Shown: in pieces, positions 1 through 6,372 of the stretch
How the letters are laid out: each line of letters starts with the position of its first letter
How positions within the stretch are numbered: position 1 is the first letter of the stretch
Assembly (NCBI GenBank): GCA_030668345.1
Contig: DAOUUD010000096.1
Span: 1 to 6,637 of the forward strand
Source of the DNA: Candidatus Cloacimonadota bacterium
GTDB taxonomy: Bacteria > Cloacimonadota > Cloacimonadia > Cloacimonadales > TCS61
DNA: 6,637 nt
Direction of reading: 5' to 3'
The notes under the pieces: model-generated
Databases searched by the model: none
What the model was told of the DNA's origin: nothing
Seen by the model: the letters and a program-made list of their open reading frames with translations, nothing else
Translations under genes and position numbers: made by a program

Positions 1-1091
1 CGCTTCCCACAGTTAAGGAAAAAGAGGTTGATGGTAAAAAACAGCGTTTCGATGAGTTTTCCGATATCGAGCTTCGTTACCGCAAAAGATATCTGGACCT
101 GCTTCTGAATCCGGAAAGTAAAGATAATTTTATCATTCGAGCCAGGATCATCAAAGAGATCAGGAACTTTTTAAATTCCCGCGGTTTTATAGAAGTAGAA
201 ACTCCCATCCTGCAGTCACTTTACGGTGGAGCACATGCCAGACCGTTCATTACCCATCACAACACACTCGATATCGATCTTTACCTGAGGATAGCACTGG
301 AATTATATCATAAAAGATTAATAGTAGGCGGTTTTGAGAGAGTCTATGAAATAGGTAAAAATTTCCGTAATGAAGGAATGAGCAGAACTCATAACCCGGA
401 ATTCAGCATGGTGGAACTTTACCAGGCTTATGCTGATTATAATGATATGATGGATATTACTGAAGATATGATACTTCATATTGCCAGGGAGGTTTTTAAA
501 TCTGAAAAAATTAATTTTCATGGTACTGAAATTCTTTTGAAAAAACCATGGCGCCGGGCTTCCATGCTGGACTTGATAAAAGAAGAAACCGGTTTCGATA
601 CATCCGATTTTGATTTTGATAAGATCAAAGCTTTTTGCGATGAACACAAGATTGAAATTCCACTCGCTGCCGGTCCTGGCAAATTGATAGAAGAAATATT
701 TGGTAAGTTTGTGGAACCGAAATTGACCCAACCAACTTTTGTGATCGATTTTCCCAAGGAAGTTTCTCCGCTGGCAAAAGAAAAACCAGGCAATCCAAAA
801 TTAACCGAGAGATTCGAGCTCTTTATTAATGGCAATGAATACGGCAATGCTTTTACCGAATTGAACGACCCTCTCGACCAGCGAGAACGTTTGGAGGCAC
901 AAGCAAAACTACGTGAGCTGGGCGATACGGAAGCAAATGTAGTTGATGAAGATTTCCTGGAAGCATTGGAATATGGTATGCCGCCCACCGGTGGATTGGG
1001 CATCGGCATCGACAGGCTGGTGATGCTCTTTACGGGGAATACTTCCATAAAAGAAGTTATCTTTTTCCCGCAGATGAAACCGGAAGTGTAA
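1..1091 (+). CDS. lysS: Class II lysyl-tRNA synthetase, C-terminal 362 residues (5' truncated by window edge)
   Basis: Charges tRNA-Lys with lysine using ATP, in the cytoplasm. The reading frame is open from position 3 to the TAA at 1089-1091. About 140 N-terminal residues, the OB-fold anticodon-binding domain, lie outside the window, judging from the usual length near 500. The visible part is the catalytic core. It opens with the linker LRYRKRYLDLL (about 72-104). Class II motif 1 follows around 150-213 (RGFIEVETPIL), then the lysine-site stretch RPFITHHNTLDIDLYLRIA (about 240-296). Motif 2 is FRNEGMSRTHNPEF (about 363-404). The ATP/lysine segment GNEYGNAFTELNDPLDQRER lies at about 832-891, and motif 3, GGLGIGIDRLVML, at about 990-1028. 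These are characteristic of bacterial class II LysRS and exclude the class I enzyme. No frameshift or missing motif is seen. The stop directly abuts the next start codon, indicating co-transcription with the permease gene. Confidence 0.97.
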   Translation, partial: LPTVKEKEVDGKKQRFDEFSDIELRYRKRYLDLLLNPESKDNFIIRARIIKEIRNFLNSRGFIEVETPILQSLYGGAHARPFITHHNTLDIDLYLRIALELYHKRLIVGGFERVYEIGKNFRNEGMSRTHNPEFSMVELYQAYADYNDMMDITEDMILHIAREVFKSEKINFHGTEILLKKPWRRASMLDLIKEETGFDTSDFDFDKIKAFCDEHKIEIPLAAGPGKLIEEIFGKFVEPKLTQPTFVIDFPKEVSPLAKEKPGNPKLTERFELFINGNEYGNAFTELNDPLDQRERLEAQAKLRELGDTEANVVDEDFLEALEYGMPPTGGLGIGIDRLVMLFTGNTSIKEVIFFPQMKPEV

Positions 1092-2306
1092 ATGTTCCAT
1101 CTCACACTTGCCTTACGTTATTTAAAAGGCAGAAAAAAATACTTTTTCACTTTCTCTAATATGCTGTCACTTCTTGGCATAATTATCGGAGTATTCTCAC
1201 TGCTTGTGGTATCTTCTGTTATGAACGGATTCGATTCAGATATGCGAAGTCGTGTTATCGGTTCCAAGGCAGAGATCAAGATCCATAAATCAGATTATTC
1301 ACCCATCCGGAATTATGAGGAAATAATTAATAAGATCGAACAAATTCCTTCCGTAATCGGGACCGCTCCGGTTTGTGAAAATGAACTTATGATACAAAAT
1401 GAAAATGAGCTGGCTTCAACTATCTGTTACGGTATAGACCTTGATCGACAAAAAAAAGTAACACAGATTCTCGATAAGATAGTAGTGGGAGAACCCGATA
1501 TAGAAGCGTTGGAAAACAATGGTATCATCATCGGTCTTGATCTTTCCATGACATTGAATGTAACCGTAGGTGAATATGTGCAGTTAACTTCTCCCATTGG
1601 AACGGAGCCCACACCTTTCGGGTTACTTCCTAAAAGTAAAAAAATGAAGGTGGTGGGAATATTTATTTCAGGCATGCCCGAATATGACAGGATTTTTACA
1701 TACATTTCACTTAAGAATGGTCAGTATTTTTCAGGTTATATAGATGAAATAAGACAGATCGAGATCAAATCAACCGATTCCAGGAAGTCTTACCGGACGG
1801 CAAAACAACTGCAAGAATTGGTGGGTGAAGAATTTTTAGTGGAAGACTGGAGTGTGTTTGAAGCAAATCTGTTCAACGCCATTAAAATGGAGAAAATAGT
1901 TATGTTTTTTGTGCTTGCGCTCATGATCATTATCGCTTCATTCAACATGACGGGAAATTTCATTAAACTGGTTACTGAAAAGAAAGTAGAAATTGGTGTA
2001 TTAAAAGCTCTGGGTGCATCGGAAAAAGATATCGTTAGAATCTTTGTAAATGTAGGAATTATTATTGGTATAATAGGAACTTTCATTGGAGTGCTTCTTG
2101 CTTTGATCGTGCTTCTGGCACAGAAGAACTGGCAATTTATTCAGATCCCCGTTCCCGGTTTTCCTCTTCACTGGCTTCCTGTGGAGATCAGAATTATTGA
2201 TTTTGTGATCGTACCGATTGTTGCCATTGTAATAAGTTTTCTTACCACTCTTCAGCCCTCCAAACGTACTGTAAAGATCGATCCTATTAAGATAATCAGG
2301 AAATAA
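1092..2306 (+). CDS. LolC/LolE-family lipoprotein-releasing ABC transporter permease
   Basis: An inner-membrane permease of the LolC/LolE type (MacB/FtsX superfamily). With the ATPase LolD it extracts lipoproteins from the inner membrane for transfer to LolA. The 404 residues match the usual family length of about 400-415. Domain order is a short cytoplasmic N-terminus with the family signature ALRYLKGRKK (residues 7-16) and TM1 at about 21-45 ending in VVSSVMNGF. A periplasmic MacB-like core spans about 47-265. TM2 lies at about 269-291, the cytoplasmic FtsX-type loop EKKVEIGVLKALGAS at 296-310, TM3 at about 317-344 and TM4 at about 368-387, with a basic tail ending PIKIIRK. The ATG follows the lysS stop with no gap, and GGAAG at 1082-1086 gives a ribosome site 5 bases upstream. 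No LolD gene is visible in the window, so the ATPase must be encoded elsewhere. LolC and LolE cannot be told apart by reading; many bacteria have a single permease serving both roles. Confidence 0.9.
   Translation: MFHLTLALRYLKGRKKYFFTFSNMLSLLGIIIGVFSLLVVSSVMNGFDSDMRSRVIGSKAEIKIHKSDYSPIRNYEEIINKIEQIPSVIGTAPVCENELMIQNENELASTICYGIDLDRQKKVTQILDKIVVGEPDIEALENNGIIIGLDLSMTLNVTVGEYVQLTSPIGTEPTPFGLLPKSKKMKVVGIFISGMPEYDRIFTYISLKNGQYFSGYIDEIRQIEIKSTDSRKSYRTAKQLQELVGEEFLVEDWSVFEANLFNAIKMEKIVMFFVLALMIIIASFNMTGNFIKLVTEKKVEIGVLKALGASEKDIVRIFVNVGIIIGIIGTFIGVLLALIVLLAQKNWQFIQIPVPGFPLHWLPVEIRIIDFVIVPIVAIVISFLTTLQPSKRTVKIDPIKIIRK
2298..2301 (+). promoter_or_regulatory. Ribosome binding site AGGA of the deacetylase-like gene, inside the permease 3' end
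   Basis: AGGA lies within the last codons of the permease gene, 6 bases before the ATG at 2308. The permease stop (2304-2306) is one base from that ATG, so terminating ribosomes can restart directly. This supports translational coupling and fixes the start. Confidence 0.6.
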
Positions 2307-2307
2307 A

Positions 2308-3732
2308 ATGGAATTAAAATATATAAATATTCTACTCAATATCGATGAAATTTATCAACCAAAAGTAAAATATGTATTCAATACATTATGTCAAATCCTG
2401 GGCTTGAAACCAAAATACTTCACCAGACTTACATCCCAACAGATCCACATATATTATGGAAAAAGAAGCGAAGATGAATATCCAATCCATATTTATCATA
2501 ATCCCGATGCTGTTGAGTTCTTCAGCAAAAAGGAACAATATCCACCCGAAAGGGTTAACCTGGTAAAATATGGTGATGAATATATCCCTTTTTTATTTTC
2601 TAAACAGGGAGAGACTTTTCGCTTTACTTCCAATTCTATCAGATTGCGTAAGGATATTATTTCCTCTGCCTTTTTCTTTCTTACCTGCTGGCAGGAATAT
2701 TCTTCACCTCATGAAATCTCTCCTAGCAGTCCCTACGATCATTCCTCATCTTTCCAGCATCGTTTCAGTTTCTCAGACATTCCACCTGTGGATAGATACT
2801 GCGAACTTTTGGAAGATACTATTAAACGCGCTTTCCCTGAATATGTGAAATCAAACATCTGGCCTACCGGGAAGAAATTTGCTGTTTCTCTTTCGCATAA
2901 CCTGGAATACTGGAATTTCTGGACAAAATCACATATCGATACTGTTTTAAAACGTAAAATAAAACTCTTTAAGAAAAACTCCCTGAAAACTTTTACCCGC
3001 GGTTTGATGCATAAAATTAATAAAAAATTCTTTTCCGAACCTTCCCGAAATATCAAGTATATCATTAGAAGAGAAAAGTTTTATAAGTCATCGTCTTCCT
3101 TCTTTATTTCAACGAAGACAGATTTTCCTGATGCCAGAAGAAACTATTTTGGAAAGGAGAAGGTTTTTAATCAACTGGTTAAACTTCTTAAAGACGGTAG
3201 CGTGAACCTGCAGGGAAGCAAGGAAGCCGGGTATCAGTATCATTTCCTACCGACAGAATTGGATCGTTTGGATGGCTTTTCTGCCCGGGGTTTCAGGATC
3301 AGGTATCTGAATTTTAATTATCAGAATCTCTTTACAGTGCTGGAAAAGGCACAAATAAACTATGATTCCAGTGTGGGTTTTGACGAGCATATCGGGTATC
3401 GTGCCGGTATTTCCTTTCCTTTCTATCCATACAATTTAAAAGAAGACCGTCCCTTTAATGTTCTGGAAATTCCCATCATCGCTATGGATAAATCTCTTAT
3501 GAATCAGGCAGGAAATAATTTCGATAAAGCCCGCCGCAGAATTGAGAATTTATTCAGAAAATCTAAAATACACAAATCTCATCTTTCCATATCCTGGCAT
3601 ACGCATTTTTTTGATGCTGTGGATTTCCCGCGGTGGGGCAGACTCTATTGGAAACTTCTGGCCTGGAGTAAACATAATTCAGCATGGCTATGCTCTTTTG
3701 ATAAGCTTTATAATTTCTGGGAAAATAAATAA
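2308..3732 (+). CDS. Polysaccharide deacetylase-like protein (DUF7033-type), probably catalytically inactive
   Basis: 474 residues, with no signal peptide or clear membrane segment, so probably cytoplasmic. The layout matches a family common in the Bacteroidota group: an N-terminal domain of about 180 residues (I believe DUF7033, from memory) followed by a divergent NodB-like deacetylase barrel. Landmarks are the first-strand segment FAVSLSHNLEYW (191-202), the SSFFIS strand, the segment RYLNFNYQNLF, YDSSVGF...GYRAG (352-367), FPFYPY (370-375), LEIPIIAMD (386-394) and a C-terminal SWHTHFF (429-435). In active relatives as I recall them, the first motif reads LTHDVD and the second LHGS. Here they read LSHNLE (N198, E200) and LQGS (Q302), so the catalytic Asp, a metal-ligand Asp and a metal-ligand His all appear replaced. 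Residues 215-240 are very basic (11 Lys or Arg). The frame is intact, arguing for a kept non-catalytic role such as carbohydrate binding. It is the last gene of the lysS-permease operon. Substrate unknown. Confidence 0.72.
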   Translation: MELKYINILLNIDEIYQPKVKYVFNTLCQILGLKPKYFTRLTSQQIHIYYGKRSEDEYPIHIYHNPDAVEFFSKKEQYPPERVNLVKYGDEYIPFLFSKQGETFRFTSNSIRLRKDIISSAFFFLTCWQEYSSPHEISPSSPYDHSSSFQHRFSFSDIPPVDRYCELLEDTIKRAFPEYVKSNIWPTGKKFAVSLSHNLEYWNFWTKSHIDTVLKRKIKLFKKNSLKTFTRGLMHKINKKFFSEPSRNIKYIIRREKFYKSSSSFFISTKTDFPDARRNYFGKEKVFNQLVKLLKDGSVNLQGSKEAGYQYHFLPTELDRLDGFSARGFRIRYLNFNYQNLFTVLEKAQINYDSSVGFDEHIGYRAGISFPFYPYNLKEDRPFNVLEIPIIAMDKSLMNQAGNNFDKARRRIENLFRKSKIHKSHLSISWHTHFFDAVDFPRWGRLYWKLLAWSKHNSAWLCSFDKLYNFWENK

Positions 3733-3865
3733 AAATTCAGCTTCTCTTTCTATAAAAATCTTCGTTAATAAGAATAAATTTACTTTTCAAAAAAAAATAT
3801 AAAATTATTAATACAGGTTATAAAAGCATTTCCAGATTATTTGGATAAAAAGCAAAATTTTGAAC

Positions 3866-3896
3866 TTGACATTGGAGTTAACCTATTGGAATTTAA
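3866..3896 (+). promoter_or_regulatory. Possible promoter/operator upstream of nrdJ
   Basis: TTGACA at 3866-3871 is a perfect sigma70-type -35 hexamer, but no good -10 lies 16-18 bases downstream. ATTTAA at 3891-3896, after a 19-base spacer, is a poor match. The hexamer overlaps a direct repeat, ATTGGA at 3871-3876 and 3885-3890, flanking the palindrome GTTAAC (3877-3882). This could be an operator, or a promoter with an activator-dependent -10. It is a tentative call from sequence alone. Confidence 0.25.
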
Positions 3897-3916
3897 CAAA
3901 TAAATAAGCGTAATAT

Positions 3917-3960
3917 AAAAGTTACGATTTCTGCATAAATAACCGTAACTTTTTATTTTG
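3917..3960 (+). terminator. Hairpin with T-rich tail: terminator of the lysS operon or attenuator ahead of nrdJ
   Basis: AAAAGTTACG (3917-3926) is perfectly complementary to CGTAACTTTT (3944-3953), giving a 10-bp stem with a 17-base loop, followed by TTTTATTTTG. It resembles a weak rho-independent terminator: only three G-C pairs and a long loop. It may end the upstream operon. If a promoter lies at 3866, it would instead sit inside the nrdJ leader. A second CGTAA at 3909-3913 could compete for the left arm. Confidence 0.45.
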
Positions 3961-4025
3961 TAAGGGGTTTCTATTTTGTGTGTAAATAATACTTATTTGT
4001 TCGCTAAAAAACTTGAATTATGTGC

Positions 4026-4030
4026 AGGAG
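4026..4030 (+). promoter_or_regulatory. Ribosome binding site AGGAG deciding the nrdJ start
   Basis: AGGAG sits 7 bases before the ATG at 4038. It lies inside the reading frame that would open at an earlier ATG (4020), which has no ribosome site of its own. The product therefore starts MKLSENAL and not MCRSLLMKL. Confidence 0.8.
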
Positions 4031-4037
4031 TCTTTTA

Positions 4038-6290
4038 ATGAAACTATCGGAAAATGCTCTTACAGTTCTGAAGAAAAGATATTTTTTAAAGGATGGCAAT
4101 GGTGATCCCGTTGAAAATTGGGAAAAAATGATAACCAGAGTTGCAGAAAATATCAGTGGTGGAGATAGCGAAAAACGAGAACGTTATTTAAAACTTCTCG
4201 ATTCCGGATATTTTCTTCCCAATTCACCCACTTTGATGAACGCTGGTAATGATCTTCAACAGTTATCAGCCTGTTTTGTACTTCCCCTGGAAGATAGTAT
4301 GGAGAGCATTTTTGAATGTGTGAAAAACGCCGCCCTTATTCATAAAAGCGGTGGAGGTACCGGATTCAGTTTCAGTAAATTGCGTCCTGCAAATGCACGG
4401 GTACGCAGTACAAATGGTGTGTCCAGTGGTCCCATCTCTTTCCTAAAGGTTTTTAATGCTGCTACGGATGCAGTAAAACAGGGTGGAACCAGGCGCGGCG
4501 CTAATATGGCTATCCTTAATGTTGACCATCCGCAGATCCTGGAATTTATCACCTCAAAAGAAGATACTTCCGAATTAACTAATTTTAACATTAGCGTTGG
4601 TATCACAGAAAAATTTATGGAAGCTGTATGTGAAGACAAAAATTATGAACTGGTTTCTCCTCATACAAAAAAAGTTACCCAGAAATTAAAAGCAGTAGAT
4701 GTATATAACCTGATAGTTGAGATGGCTCATAAGAATGGTGAACCCGGTATAATTTTCCTGGATAGGATAAACAAATATAACCCAACTCCGCATGTGGGTA
4801 AGATTGAATCTACCAATCCCTGTGGTGAACAACCCTTACTTCCCAATGAAGCTTGTAACCTGGGATCGCTTAACCTGACAGCCATGGTAAAAGATGGAAA
4901 ATTTAACTGGGATACCCTGAAGATCGCTGTCCGAGATGCCGTGGAATTCCTGGATAATGTGATTGAACATTCTTCTTTTCCGCTTCCGGAGATCGATCAA
5001 ATGGTAAAATCCAACCGTAAGATCGGATTGGGTGTTATGGGCTGGGCAGACCTTCTTTTTGTTTTGGGAATTCCTTATAATAGCAAGAAAGCAGTTGCTT
5101 TGGGTGAAGAGATCATGGAATTTATCGACTATCACTCCAAGCAGATGTCGATGGAATTGGCTGTTAAGCAATCTTCCTTTCCAAATTTCAAAGGCAGTAT
5201 ATATGAAAATAAAAAGCTTTTACGGGAAAAGATAAAACTCGATTGGGATACACTGAAAGCAGATATTAAAAAGAACGGCATTCGCAATGCTACCACCACC
5301 ACCATTGCGCCAACCGGTACTATCAGCATGATATGCAGCACATCAAGCGGTATCGAACCACAATTTTCACTTGTGTATGTAAAAAATGTAATGGATGGCG
5401 AAAAGCTTCTTTACGTTAACCCTCACTTTGAAAAAGCAATTCGCGATACAGGGATATATTCTAATGAATTGATGGAAAAAGTTTCTGAAGCCGGCAGCGT
5501 TGCTCATATTTCCGAAATACCGGATGAAATAAAAAAAATATTTGTAACTTCACATGATATTACACCACAGTGGCATATCAAAATGCAGGCTGCTTTCCAG
5601 AAATACACTGATAATGCTGTTTCCAAAACTATTAATTTCAATAAAGAAGCAACTCAGGAAGATATTCGCATGGCCTATAATCTTGCTTATGAGCTAGGCT
5701 GTAAGGGAGTTACTGTATATCGTGACGGCAGTCGTGAAAATCAAGTTTTAAATGTTGGTAGCAAGACTAAAGAATCTGCTGTAAACGGAACAAGAGTCGC
5801 TCCACGGGAAAGACCGGAGATCACAAGTGGTGTTACGCAGAAGGTCGAAACAGGTTGCGGACACCTTTATGTAACCATCAATTCAGATGAAAAAGGAGCT
5901 TGCGAAGTATTTACCCAGATGGGCAAAGTAGGTGGTTGTGCATCGGCTCAATTGGAAGCTATTGCCCGGCTCACTTCACTCTGTTTGCGTTCAAATGTGA
6001 AAGTAAGTTCGATAGTTCGCCAGCTCAAAGGGATTCGCTGTCCTTCTCCCATGTGGAGTAATGGGGAAATGGTAACTTCCTGTGCTGATAGTATTGCAAA
6101 ATCTCTGGAACAATTTATGAACCTGGATAAAGAAACTACAAGCGATATGAGAAAGTTAATAAAAAAAACAGCGGTAATCCCAAAAAAAATTCCTAAAGGC
6201 TTGATGGCAACCTGCCCGGATTGTGGCAGTGCGGTAGAGCATGTGGAAGGTTGCTTGAAATGCAACTCTTGTGGTTGGTCAAAGTGCTAA
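4038..6290 (+). CDS. nrdJ: Adenosylcobalamin-dependent (class II) ribonucleoside-diphosphate reductase
   Basis: Makes deoxyribonucleotides from ribonucleotides, using adenosylcobalamin to form a thiyl radical; needs neither oxygen nor a radical-storing subunit. Numbered from the ATG at 4038 (750 residues), QLSACF gives Cys79, the first redox cysteine. STNPCGE gives Asn260, Cys262 (thiyl radical) and Glu264. NEACNLGSLNL gives Cys273, the second redox cysteine, 11 residues after Cys262 as in the Thermotoga-type enzyme. ATTTTIAPTGTIS (418-430) is the phosphate-binding loop. The tail holds a TSCPD domain from about 604, including ETGCGHLYV and TSCAD (680-684), and a zinc ribbon with Cys726, 729, 739, 742 and 745 plus the terminal Cys750, a candidate shuttle that re-reduces the active site. 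The N-terminus goes straight into the reductase fold, so no ATP-cone is present. No intein is present. The gene stands alone, with a terminator after it. An alternative start at 4020 would add six residues. Confidence 0.95.
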   Translation: MKLSENALTVLKKRYFLKDGNGDPVENWEKMITRVAENISGGDSEKRERYLKLLDSGYFLPNSPTLMNAGNDLQQLSACFVLPLEDSMESIFECVKNAALIHKSGGGTGFSFSKLRPANARVRSTNGVSSGPISFLKVFNAATDAVKQGGTRRGANMAILNVDHPQILEFITSKEDTSELTNFNISVGITEKFMEAVCEDKNYELVSPHTKKVTQKLKAVDVYNLIVEMAHKNGEPGIIFLDRINKYNPTPHVGKIESTNPCGEQPLLPNEACNLGSLNLTAMVKDGKFNWDTLKIAVRDAVEFLDNVIEHSSFPLPEIDQMVKSNRKIGLGVMGWADLLFVLGIPYNSKKAVALGEEIMEFIDYHSKQMSMELAVKQSSFPNFKGSIYENKKLLREKIKLDWDTLKADIKKNGIRNATTTTIAPTGTISMICSTSSGIEPQFSLVYVKNVMDGEKLLYVNPHFEKAIRDTGIYSNELMEKVSEAGSVAHISEIPDEIKKIFVTSHDITPQWHIKMQAAFQKYTDNAVSKTINFNKEATQEDIRMAYNLAYELGCKGVTVYRDGSRENQVLNVGSKTKESAVNGTRVAPRERPEITSGVTQKVETGCGHLYVTINSDEKGACEVFTQMGKVGGCASAQLEAIARLTSLCLRSNVKVSSIVRQLKGIRCPSPMWSNGEMVTSCADSIAKSLEQFMNLDKETTSDMRKLIKKTAVIPKKIPKGLMATCPDCGSAVEHVEGCLKCNSCGWSKC

Positions 6291-6313
6291 ATTGATTATA
6301 TTATAAATGATGA

Positions 6314-6355
6314 AAACAAACAGGGTAGAAAATGCAACTTCTACCCGTTTTGTTT
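6314..6355 (+). terminator. Rho-independent terminator after nrdJ
   Basis: GGGTAGAA (6323-6330) pairs with TTCTACCC (6339-6346) around an 8-base loop. Beyond a 2x2 internal mismatch the stem continues as AAACAAA (6314-6320) with TTTGTTT (6349-6355). The T-rich right arm provides the U-tract and the A-rich left arm could serve the opposite strand. It lies 24 bases after the nrdJ stop and separates nrdJ from the next gene. Confidence 0.8.
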
Positions 6356-6361
6356 CTAAAT

Positions 6362-6366
6362 AAGGA
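6362..6366 (+). promoter_or_regulatory. Ribosome binding site AAGGA before the TTG start at 6373
   Basis: AAGGA lies 6 bases before TTG 6373. A second in-frame TTG at 6367 touches the site and is too close to be used. No ATG or GTG occurs early in this frame, so the ribosome site decides the start. Confidence 0.6.
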
Positions 6367-6372
6367 TTGAAT

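Larger units (their letters stand above)
3733..4037. other. AT-rich intergenic region between the lysS operon and nrdJ
   Basis: About 305 bases without a convincing gene. The first 130 bases (3733-3860) are very AT-rich, with no strong hairpin or recognised motif. From 3866 there is a TTGACA hexamer with a flanking ATTGGA repeat, then a hairpin with a T-rich tail at 3917-3960, then an unstructured AT-rich stretch up to the nrdJ ribosome site. I found no B12-box (GCCACTG-like) sequence of an adenosylcobalamin riboswitch and no paired NrdR boxes (consensus near ACACWATATATWGTGT). Confidence 0.6.

Noticed and set aside
518..1105. Long reverse-strand open frame opposite lysS
   Set aside because: The forward strand encodes unmistakable class II LysRS motifs. 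The reverse translation is serine-rich, low in complexity and has no recognisable domain, as expected of an antisense shadow.
3542..3802. Forward open frame overlapping the end of the deacetylase-like gene and running into the intergenic region
   Set aside because: Most of it overlaps the real gene in another frame, and the remainder reads as AT-driven Lys/Asn/Phe. There is no ribosome site.
3733..4037. Adenosylcobalamin riboswitch upstream of nrdJ
   Set aside because: No B12-box (GCCACTG-like) and no extended conserved core; the region is too AT-rich and lacks the expected multi-helix structure.
4020..4037. Upstream ATG (4020) as nrdJ start
   Set aside because: It lacks a ribosome site, and the AGGAG at 4026-4030 is well placed for the ATG at 4038. 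The extra residues MCRSLL are not typical of the family.
5531..6189. A8 runs in nrdJ (5531-5538, 6161-6168, 6182-6189) as programmed slippage sites
   Set aside because: They encode ordinary Lys-Lys pairs in an AT-rich genome and the frame continues intact to a normal family C-terminus; similar runs occur elsewhere, for example in the permease near 1450.
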